DNA of 28,015 nucleotides from CAZSIA01 sp045126355 (lineage in GTDB: Bacteria > Bacillota_I > Bacilli_A > Acholeplasmatales > Anaeroplasmataceae): positions 1 to 28,015 of the forward strand of contig JBGVOE010000050.1 in NCBI GenBank assembly GCA_045126355.1. Direction: 5' to 3'. How positions within the stretch are numbered: the first letter of the stretch is position 1; each line of letters opens with the position of its first letter. Under the pieces are notes generated by a model. That model did not search any database. It worked only from the letters and a program-made list of their open reading frames with translations, and was not told where the DNA came from. The translations under genes and the position numbers were made by a program. Shown here piece after piece: positions 7,670 through 14,289 of the stretch.

Positions 7670-8470
7670 TTAAGAAATTTTCTTTTTGCTAAGTTGAATT
7701 AATTTCCCTAATCCTTTATATAAAGAAACAAATAAATAGCTAATTCCTAAATAGCCAAAGAAAACTATCATAGTGAAAACAAATCTTAATCCTAAGTTTG
7801 CTAGGGAATTGGCAATATCCGGTAAGATTGGAGCACCATTACCGTAATAATATAACATATAGTCAGCTTTTAAAATATAATCAACAGGAATAACTATAAC
7901 TGAAAAAATAGCAAGTGGAATAAAACCTTTCATGCCATCAATCCAACTAAACCTCTTATATCCCGAAACAACAATTAATATTCCTGTAATAACCATTAAC
8001 ATATGGAAATATAATGACATAAAAGTCGCAAATGTAAAGAATGGATATGTATTTAGTATTTGTGTTAAATAAAAGTTTGTTAACCCACCAAAAATACCTA
8101 TTGTTCCTAACCAACATAACGCACAATCTTTCACTTTACCTTTACACCAAGCTGCAAGAGGTAAAGTATAAATAAACATACTACAAGTGTATAGTGGTAA
8201 TAAACCTGTCTTATTAAATCCATAGCCAAATTTAATATCCCAATAAGATTCCCAAACAATTTTCACAATCTCTAAAATAGGAACAATAATAGAAATGATT
8301 TTTAAATAGATATCTACTTTTTCGTGCTTCATTTTTCTTCCAAACACACCAATTAATATTATTGCTATTGTAGCAATAATCATAAAAATTTTGTGCGTCA
8401 AACCAAAAAAATCTTGACCATGATACCCTTCAATAAACCCTTTATAATCAAAAAAATTATACATTATCAT
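7670..8470 (-). CDS. TIGR02206/YwaF-type (TMEM164-like) membrane protein, copy 2
   Basis: Integral membrane protein of 266 residues with about seven hydrophobic helices. The layout and the LPLYTCSM segment (91-98) resemble TIGR02206/YwaF proteins, which belong with the eukaryotic TMEM164 group. C96 and H156 are the two striking polar residues in otherwise hydrophobic helices, 60 apart. In TMEM164 a conserved cysteine is reported to be needed for acyl transfer to ether lipids; whether bacterial members do this is unknown. The gene begins inside the last 14 bases of its upstream paralogue, with AGGAG 12 bases before the start. A tandem duplication is clear from shared length, helix order and the Cys/His positions, though sequence identity is low. 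It is the last gene of the operon and ends before a strong terminator. Function not assigned. Confidence 0.7.
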   Translation of the reverse strand: MIMYNFFDYKGFIEGYHGQDFFGLTHKIFMIIATIAIILIGVFGRKMKHEKVDIYLKIISIIVPILEIVKIVWESYWDIKFGYGFNKTGLLPLYTCSMFIYTLPLAAWCKGKVKDCALCWLGTIGIFGGLTNFYLTQILNTYPFFTFATFMSLYFHMLMVITGILIVVSGYKRFSWIDGMKGFIPLAIFSVIVIPVDYILKADYMLYYYGNGAPILPDIANSLANLGLRFVFTMIVFFGYLGISYLFVSLYKGLGKLIQLSKKKIS

Positions 8471-9248
8471 TTTTTATCAACACTCCTTTAATTTTTCTAA
8501 AAACAACATCAAAAAACAAAATGGGAAAATACATTAATGAATAACAGCCAAAAATCAACACTGTATAAATAATGCGAGAAAACTCATAAATATCAACAAT
8601 AAACTGAAACGGAAAATTATATGGATTATAGTAAAACATCATATTACAACCTAATGAATAATCCATAATTATTGCAATTACCGAAAATAGTCCCATAAAC
8701 ATCAAATAATATAATACATTTCCTATTTTATATTCAATCACTTTAGTTTTATAAAACATAATGGAATAATACACCATCACTGCATGTAAAAACATCGAAT
8801 AAAACGACAAATAATGAAACAACGGATGATCAGCTAAAGAGGTTGATGGAAATAATAAAAATCCCATACCCGCAATAAATACCGGCCCACTAAGGAAAAC
8901 TTGTCCTATTTTTTGAAAAATACCTTTTCCAAATCCAGTTAAATAAAGACTGTATATTAATAATGAACAATATGCTAAAGGAAACCAAGCATCTAGCCAA
9001 GTGTATCCATTAATAAAACTATAAATTATTTTACCTAATTCTAATATTGTTATAACAATAGCCATCCATTTTGTGCTATTAATAATATCTTCTTTAGTTT
9101 TCTTTCTATTAATATATACAACTAGCCCTATTAAAACTAATGTAATTAATAAAGCTATAATATGTCCGATACTCCACATTCCACAAGGAGGATATAACTG
9201 TTCATCATGCGGAGAAAAAAATTGTGATAATAAGCTCAAAATTTTCAT
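8457..9248 (-). CDS. TIGR02206/YwaF-type (TMEM164-like) membrane protein, copy 1
   Basis: Membrane protein of 263 residues with about seven helices, paralogous to the gene that follows it. The equivalent segment is FPLAYCSLLIYSL with C94, and SMFLHAVMVYYS supplies H155, 61 residues later, the same geometry as C96/H156 in the other copy. The N-terminus FFSPHDEQLYPP before the first helix is unlike the second copy. It starts two bases after the stop of the dehydrogenase gene, with an AAAAAGGG site, so it belongs to the same operon. The two copies may form a heterodimer or have split roles (inference). Family membership rests on overall pattern and the LPL-x-x-C-like motif, not on a search. Confidence 0.68.
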   Translation of the reverse strand: MKILSLLSQFFSPHDEQLYPPCGMWSIGHIIALLITLVLIGLVVYINRKKTKEDIINSTKWMAIVITILELGKIIYSFINGYTWLDAWFPLAYCSLLIYSLYLTGFGKGIFQKIGQVFLSGPVFIAGMGFLLFPSTSLADHPLFHYLSFYSMFLHAVMVYYSIMFYKTKVIEYKIGNVLYYLMFMGLFSVIAIIMDYSLGCNMMFYYNPYNFPFQFIVDIYEFSRIIYTVLIFGCYSLMYFPILFFDVVFRKIKGVLIKNDNV

Positions 9249-9250
9249 TA

Positions 9251-10204
9251 TTAATAACCCTTTTTATACGAAATAACATTATATACTTCGCCTTTTGTTA
9301 TAAGGCCGATGACATTTTGTGTGACATCCATAACATATCGTTCATGTCCATTTTTAACACGCATTGCAGCATGTGGAGATAAAATAATATTATTCAAGTC
9401 ATGGAAAGAATATTCTGAAGGCATTAGTTTAACACTCTTATTCTTTGGTTTTTCCTCCCAAGTATCAATAGCTGCGCCACCTATTTTTTTATTTTTTAAC
9501 ACTTCATATAATTCCTTTTCATTAATAACGTTGCTTCGTCCAACATTAACAATAAACTTCTCTTCCATTAAAGCCAACATTTCTTTATTAAATAGATTAT
9601 CTGTTTTTGGTGTTTTTGGTACAGAGCAAATAATCAAATCACAATATTTTATCAATTCTTCTAAAGAATTAACTAAATGAATATTTTCATACTCATTTCC
9701 TCTATCAATAGTTGCGGTTTCAATATGATTTTGAAGTAATATATTATGAATATCTTTTCCAATATGACCATAGCCAAATAATCCAACCTTCATATTGAAA
9801 ATACTTTTCCAATACATATTAGCATTATCATACCAAATTCCTTGTCGAAGATTGCGGTCAAATTCATTAATTCGATTAACTAAAGCTACACTTAATCCAA
9901 ACGCATATTCAGCTATTATTGAACTGTCTGCATGTGAATTAATTAAAATAATTCCTCTTTCTTCTAATTCAGCAAGCGGAAAATCATCTACACCTGTTTT
10001 ATAAGCGAAAATATATTTTAACTTATTAGCCTCACTTAATTTACTGTTAGATAATTTTTTACCAATAAATATATCATAATCAGCTAAGCTAAAATTTTGT
10101 AAATCTACCACATCAACACTTGCATATTCTCTTAAAGATTCAACCATCTTACTAAATGCATCATCTAGTTCAGATATACTTAATAAAATTTTAATATCTT
10201 TCAT
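9251..10204 (-). CDS. D-isomer-specific 2-hydroxyacid dehydrogenase
   Basis: NAD(P)-dependent reductase or dehydrogenase of 2-keto/2-hydroxy acids, 317 residues, of the SerA/GhrA-like group. The Rossmann motif GLFGYGHIG is at 141-149; substrate-binding/catalytic R223 (NVGRSN) and H278 (SPHAAM) are present. The conserved Glu of the Arg-Glu-His triad, normally the residue before Pro in DVF-x-x-EP, is Lys here: DTWEEKP (247-253), with K252 at the expected place and E251 one residue early. This may be a one-residue shift or altered catalysis. The start codon overlaps the stop of the kinase gene by one base (TAATG), so expression is coupled. With a KDG-kinase-like enzyme upstream it may act on a sugar-acid intermediate, but the substrate is unknown. 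The extra C-terminal serA domain is absent. Confidence 0.82.
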   Translation of the reverse strand: MKDIKILLSISELDDAFSKMVESLREYASVDVVDLQNFSLADYDIFIGKKLSNSKLSEANKLKYIFAYKTGVDDFPLAELEERGIILINSHADSSIIAEYAFGLSVALVNRINEFDRNLRQGIWYDNANMYWKSIFNMKVGLFGYGHIGKDIHNILLQNHIETATIDRGNEYENIHLVNSLEELIKYCDLIICSVPKTPKTDNLFNKEMLALMEEKFIVNVGRSNVINEKELYEVLKNKKIGGAAIDTWEEKPKNKSVKLMPSEYSFHDLNNIILSPHAAMRVKNGHERYVMDVTQNVIGLITKGEVYNVISYKKGY

Positions 10205-11178
10205 TATCTGATCACATCTTTCTTACTATTATTTAACCATTTATTAATTTCTCTGCCACTTAATCCTAAAACATCACCACTAACTAAGTGCTTTAAAATA
10301 CCTAAGTCGATTCCAAGTGATAATGCATCACTAAGATTATTAATATCTTTATTTAAAACGTGAATAATACCAGCTACAAACGCATCTCCGCCACCAATAC
10401 GATCTAATACTTCAAAACGTTTAGCTTCTGTATGTAATTCTAAATCAGCTGAATATAAATTTCCACTTAACTCTTGAGTATTAGCGTCTATTATATTACG
10501 TGTAGTATGAATTAAATATTTTACATTATATTGTTTTAAGAAAGTTTTAATACTATTATCACTAATGTCCATAAAATTAGTTAAATCAAAACTATTACCA
10601 AAACAAATATCAACATATTCCATAATCTCTTTATATGCATTCTTTGCTTCTTCTAGGCTCCATAAAGTAGCTCGGTAATTAAAATCAAAAGAAACTGTTA
10701 TGTTACGTTTTTTAGCTTCTTGACATAATTTGATTGCGACTAATTTACTGGCTTCAGAAATAGCTAATGAAATTCCTGTAACATGAAACCAACTAGCTCC
10801 ATTAAATACTTTATCATAATCAAAATCATTTATACTTAGTGTATTAATTACTGCGGATTTTCTGTGATAAATTACACTTGATGGACGAGATGAAAAACCT
10901 TGTTCCATAAAATAAATCCCCAACATACTTCCGCCATATACAATATCAGAAACTCCTACTTGATGTCTTAATAAATGACGAGTTACTGCCTCACCTAGTT
11001 GATTGTCTGGTAATTTTGTTAAAAATGAAGTCTCATCACCTAAATGAGATAAGGCTACTAATACATTTGACTCCGTTCCACCATAACATAAATCTAGTGT
11101 ATTCGCATCTTCAAGTGAGGCTAAATTTTGTGGTGTTAAACGCATCATTATTTCACCATAAGCTACTATTTTTCCCAT
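10204..11178 (-). CDS. kdgK: PfkB-family sugar kinase, 2-dehydro-3-deoxygluconokinase-like
   Basis: Ribokinase-family ATP-dependent kinase; closest in features to KDG kinase, which phosphorylates 2-keto-3-deoxygluconate in hexuronate breakdown. The 324 residues show the N-terminal GYGGTESN-type substrate loop (CYGGTESNV, 31-39), FDFNYRATLW (164-173) with R168, which in KdgK contacts the sugar acid, and the C-terminal GGGDAF (262-267) with catalytic base D265. No KDPG aldolase or uronate isomerase is nearby, so the pathway is not complete here. It begins 18 bases after the membrane protein gene and ends overlapping the dehydrogenase start. Other PfkB specificities (for example fructokinase-like) are possible; FDxNYR-x-x-LW favours KdgK. 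Confidence 0.75.
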   Translation of the reverse strand: MGKIVAYGEIMMRLTPQNLASLEDANTLDLCYGGTESNVLVALSHLGDETSFLTKLPDNQLGEAVTRHLLRHQVGVSDIVYGGSMLGIYFMEQGFSSRPSSVIYHRKSAVINTLSINDFDYDKVFNGASWFHVTGISLAISEASKLVAIKLCQEAKKRNITVSFDFNYRATLWSLEEAKNAYKEIMEYVDICFGNSFDLTNFMDISDNSIKTFLKQYNVKYLIHTTRNIIDANTQELSGNLYSADLELHTEAKRFEVLDRIGGGDAFVAGIIHVLNKDINNLSDALSLGIDLGILKHLVSGDVLGLSGREINKWLNNSKKDVIR

Positions 11179-11196
11179 CTTCCATTCACACCTTTT

Positions 11197-12726
11197 TTAC
11201 TTTATTTTTTTATCTTTTATTGCCTCTATACGAGGTTGACATAATTCTAAATATGATAATGTAACAAGTAAAGCTTCGCCACAATCATATTCTAAATATT
11301 TATTAAATAATGAAGAGAATTTATATCCAAACATATCTTTAAACTGTGCAAATTTAGAGCAACGTGGATATACAACTCTAGGCACTTTAACAACTTTTTT
11401 TCTTAAAACTTTAAGTCCATATTCAAAATCTATTCTAATATCTTTATAATCAATCAAATAATATTTTGAAGATAATTTTCCTGTTTTAAGAGGAGAAATT
11501 CCTGAAGGTTGTTTTACTGTAGTTGATGCATTTTTTGCTAATAATTTTACAAACTCATCTTTTGTATAATTAACTGTAACCGAAAAATACAAATTAGGTT
11601 TTCCACCTTCAAGTAGGTCACGAGCTAGCCCTAAGAATGTTTTACTTAAATCAAGAGTCTCATAATCATCCTCAACTAAACCAAAATTATCTAAAATTGT
11701 TTTTTTAATTACACCTAATAATTTCTGATTAGCGTATTCAATACTATCATTCATTAATGTATCATTTTCTAATCCTAAGTCTGATGCTTTTAAAGCTAAT
11801 GAAATAGGTTGAGCAAATTTATTTTTCCATGTTGTTTTCTTGTGATCTCTTTTTTCAATTAATAAATAACCATCTTTTGTAATGATCATACCATTAATAC
11901 CAATTTGATTACTTAGTTTCGAATCGCGTAAATAAGAAACTGTTTTATTAAATTCATAAATTTCTCTTACACTCATATCACAATCTAGTTTATAGTCCAT
12001 ACAACGGTTTGTTAATAACATATGAAAATAATATGTTCTAGAAGTATGCAAAGTAACATTTAATCCATCAACTTTAATATCATCTAATCTAATAGTTAGG
12101 TTGTTTGATGTTTGTGAATAACGATGAGCTTTTAAAAATTCTGTTCCATTACCAATAACAAATGAAGGTAATTCTTTAACTTGTGTAGAGTCTACGATAT
12201 TTAAATTACATTCTCCTAGGATATTTGTATAAACATTTACAGTAGGAAGTAGTAACACATCATGTTCATTAAATAACTTAACTTCTTCTTGCATTGATTT
12301 ATATTCATTAGAATAGATATCTTTAACTTTATTTTTAATTGGTTTTGTTTTTCTCGTATGATGTAGTTCCATAATCATACCTTTTTCATTAAAAAAGTCT
12401 TTACTAACATCTCTTATTTTATCAATTTTATGACCATTATAACGACAAATTATTTGATGATGATCATCAATGATTTTCATACTTTCTTCTAATCTAACTT
12501 CACTATATCGCATAAGTGTTGAAACACTAATTGTAACAATACCAGCAAAAAAGAAAGCCACTGTTCCCTGGTCAGTAATAATATTTATCATGTAATTTAA
12601 AAAACCATCATCACTAGCAAAAGCCCCAGCAACCGCAAATATTCCAAGTAAAAGAAGGAAATAAAATAATACTTTTAAAAACGGATTCTTTAAAAATCTT
12701 AAAAAGAACTTCATTACTTTTCTCAT
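11197..12726 (-). CDS. two-helix membrane protein with a degenerate Nudix-like domain
   Basis: I do not recognise this 509-residue protein as a named family. Two hydrophobic helices at about 18-37 and 55-72 anchor it; the rest (73-509) is predicted cytoplasmic. Within it, residues 276-385 follow a Nudix fold pattern: a strand-turn NGMIITKDGYLLIEKRD (278-294), W300 and a later helix before GL at 349-350. The catalytic box should read RE-x-x-EE-x-G; here the matching residues are K342, T343, D346 and N347, so hydrolase activity is probably lost. That suggests a nucleotide- or ADP-ribose-sensing role, as in the Nudix-homology domain of TRPM2 (analogy only). Residues 85-260 and 386-509 have no recognisable motif. 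The start has no strong Shine-Dalgarno; only GGTGG lies about 11 bases upstream. It is the first gene of a five-gene operon. Confidence 0.6.
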   Translation of the reverse strand: MRKVMKFFLRFLKNPFLKVLFYFLLLLGIFAVAGAFASDDGFLNYMINIITDQGTVAFFFAGIVTISVSTLMRYSEVRLEESMKIIDDHHQIICRYNGHKIDKIRDVSKDFFNEKGMIMELHHTRKTKPIKNKVKDIYSNEYKSMQEEVKLFNEHDVLLLPTVNVYTNILGECNLNIVDSTQVKELPSFVIGNGTEFLKAHRYSQTSNNLTIRLDDIKVDGLNVTLHTSRTYYFHMLLTNRCMDYKLDCDMSVREIYEFNKTVSYLRDSKLSNQIGINGMIITKDGYLLIEKRDHKKTTWKNKFAQPISLALKASDLGLENDTLMNDSIEYANQKLLGVIKKTILDNFGLVEDDYETLDLSKTFLGLARDLLEGGKPNLYFSVTVNYTKDEFVKLLAKNASTTVKQPSGISPLKTGKLSSKYYLIDYKDIRIDFEYGLKVLRKKVVKVPRVVYPRCSKFAQFKDMFGYKFSSLFNKYLEYDCGEALLVTLSYLELCQPRIEAIKDKKIK

Positions 12727-12752
12727 ACAACATCATACCACCAATATTTATT

Positions 12753-12770
12753 TAGCATTAATTAATGCTA
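12753..12770. promoter_or_regulatory. 18-bp perfect palindrome, candidate operator
   Basis: TAGCATTAATTAATGCTA is a perfect 18-bp palindrome a few bases downstream of the predicted start site of the five-gene operon, a classical repressor position. No bound regulator can be named; chance is possible in AT-rich DNA, though the flanking GC/GC positions make it less so. Confidence 0.4.
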
Positions 12771-12781
12771 TCTAATTAATA

Positions 12782-12810
12782 ATTATAGCACTTTTATAAA
12801 TAAATTTAAA
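12782..12810 (-). promoter_or_regulatory. promoter of the five-gene operon
   Basis: On the minus strand TTTAAA (12805-12810), 17-bp spacer, TATAAT (12782-12787) with an upstream TG (TGCTATAAT, extended -10). The -35 is only a 4/6 match. The operon start codon is about 55 bases downstream. Confidence 0.6.
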
Positions 12811-12829
12811 TAATACAACTATGAAATCA

Positions 12830-12844
12830 TTTACATTATGTAAA
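12830..12844. promoter_or_regulatory. TTTACAT-T-ATGTAAA inverted repeat upstream of the antiporter
   Basis: A perfect 7-1-7 inverted repeat lies 16 bases before the -35 of the antiporter gene and 19 bases beyond the -35 of the divergent operon. Its place between two divergent promoters suits an activator or shared regulator. The spacing does not match a CopY box (TACA-2-TGTA). Confidence 0.35.
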
Positions 12845-12860
12845 ATTTTGTAAAAATAAA

Positions 12861-12888
12861 TTGACATTCAAAAAAAGAGGAGTATATT
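12861..12888 (+). promoter_or_regulatory. sigma-A promoter of the antiporter gene
   Basis: Consensus TTGACA (12861-12866), 16-bp spacer, TATATT (12883-12888). A GAAAGAAGG ribosome-binding site follows just before the ATG at 12922. Confidence 0.7.
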
Positions 12889-12921
12889 AATTGTTGTGCT
12901 TAAAAGAAAGAAGGCGTTTTT

Positions 12922-14241
12922 ATGTTAAATAATATTTATTTTGTTTCAACAACTTCTTCTGTCCTACTAAGTTTATCAATCGCTTTATTAGCAGGACTTT
13001 TAATGAGTAGAGTTGTGAAAATTTTCAAATTACCAGCAGTTACAGCATACTTAATCGCTGGTATAATTGTAGGACCATTTTTATTAGGAAGTTTTAATAT
13101 TGATGGTTTAGGAATCACTAAAGGTGAATTAGGTGGTCTTAAAATCTTATGTGAATTAGCATTAGGATTTATCGCATTTGCAATGGGAAATGAGTTCAGA
13201 TTAAAAGAACTTAAAGAAATCGGAAAAAATGCTACTATAATTGGTATTTGCCAAGCATTATTTACAACTATTGTTGTTGATGCTGCATTAATTGGACTTC
13301 ACTTCTTAATCCCAGATAAATTCTCATTAGAAGCTGCAATTGTCTTAGGTGCTATTGCTACTGCAACAGCTCCAGCAGCTACACTGATGGTAGTAAAACA
13401 ATATAAAGCAAAAGGGCCTGTTACAGATATCTTACTTCCTATTGTAGCGTTAGATGATGCAGTTGGTTTAGTAATATTTGCAATTAGTTTTGGTATTGCA
13501 AAGTCTATTAATACTGGTAGTGTAGATATTATGGGTATTGTAGTTGAACCATTATTAGAAATCATTCTATCATTAGGATTAGGTGCAATTTTAGGTTTAC
13601 TATTTACACTTTGTGAAAAATTATTCCATTCTCGTTCAAAACGTATGGCTGTTACAGTAACATTTGTGATGATGGCTGTGGCATTATCAACATTAAAATT
13701 TGAAATCGGTGGATTACATATTGCATTCTCATCACTATTAACATGTATGATGTTAGGAACAATATTCTGCAACATTTGTGACTTTTCTGAAGAACTTATG
13801 GCTAGAGCTGACCGTTGGACAGCCCCTATCTTAATTCTTTTCTTCGTAATTAGTGGTGCTGAATTAGAATTAAATGTATTCTTAGATTTAATTATTGTCC
13901 TAATCGGTGTAGTATATATCTTATTTAGATCTCTTGGTAAATATTTCGGGGCAACAATTAGTGCTAAAATATGTAAATGTAATCCAAACATTGTTAAATA
14001 TTTAGGTATTACACTATTACCTCAAGCAGGTGTTGCATTAGGTATGGCAATTAAAGCAAGTGAATTAGGTGCAGATGGAAATATCATTAGAAATATAACA
14101 TTATTTGCTGTATTAATTTACGAAATCGTTGGTCCTTACTTCACTAAAGTAGCTTTAACAAAAGCTGGAGATATCGATCCTAGCGGAAGAAAATCAACAC
14201 GTGGAATTCATCCAGAACAAACAGAGAACGCTTCAAATTAG
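12922..14241 (+). CDS. CPA2-type cation:proton antiporter
   Basis: Membrane exchanger of monovalent cations (Na or K) for protons, 439 residues with about 12-13 helices. The N-terminal LPAVTAYLIAGIIVGPF (37-53) is the family's first conserved helix. ATATAPAATLMV (146-157) forms the unwound-helix region, and the ion-binding pair is D178-D179 in ALDDAVGL. A double Asp points to electrogenic Na/H exchange in the NapA/NhaA manner rather than the Asp-Gln of Kef channels. There is no TrkA-N (RCK) domain at the C-terminus, which ends in a short polar tail. The gene is a single-gene unit with a consensus promoter and a terminator that begins inside its last codons, and it is divergent from the five-gene operon. 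Substrate choice is inferred from motif only. Confidence 0.85.
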   Translation: MLNNIYFVSTTSSVLLSLSIALLAGLLMSRVVKIFKLPAVTAYLIAGIIVGPFLLGSFNIDGLGITKGELGGLKILCELALGFIAFAMGNEFRLKELKEIGKNATIIGICQALFTTIVVDAALIGLHFLIPDKFSLEAAIVLGAIATATAPAATLMVVKQYKAKGPVTDILLPIVALDDAVGLVIFAISFGIAKSINTGSVDIMGIVVEPLLEIILSLGLGAILGLLFTLCEKLFHSRSKRMAVTVTFVMMAVALSTLKFEIGGLHIAFSSLLTCMMLGTIFCNICDFSEELMARADRWTAPILILFFVISGAELELNVFLDLIIVLIGVVYILFRSLGKYFGATISAKICKCNPNIVKYLGITLLPQAGVALGMAIKASELGADGNIIRNITLFAVLIYEIVGPYFTKVALTKAGDIDPSGRKSTRGIHPEQTENASN

Positions 14242-14253
14242 AAGCGTTTTTTT
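14227..14253 (+). terminator. antiporter terminator overlapping its own stop codon
   Basis: AACGCTTC (last sense codons) pairs with GAAGCGTT across a loop AAATTA; the stop codon TAG ends where the second arm begins. A run of Ts follows. The 3' end of the gene therefore doubles as the terminator stem. Confidence 0.8.
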
Positions 14254-14260
14254 ATTATAT

Positions 14261-14289
14261 TAAAAAGCACCACAAATAATTGAGGTGCT
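14261..14289 (-). terminator. dnaE terminator
   Basis: On the minus strand AGCACC and GGTGCT form a 6-bp stem with a 12-base loop, then TTTTT. The stem begins at the first base after or within the dnaE stop region, facing the antiporter terminator. Confidence 0.6.

Noticed and set aside
9309..9680. Plus-strand 123-residue open frame inside the dehydrogenase gene
   Set aside because: Overlaps a complete conserved enzyme on the other strand; no start signal or recognisable domain.
13299..13991. 230-residue open frame antisense to the antiporter
   Set aside because: Antisense to a strongly supported membrane protein, no ribosome-binding site noticed, composition rich in I/N/T/S as expected from a shadow frame.
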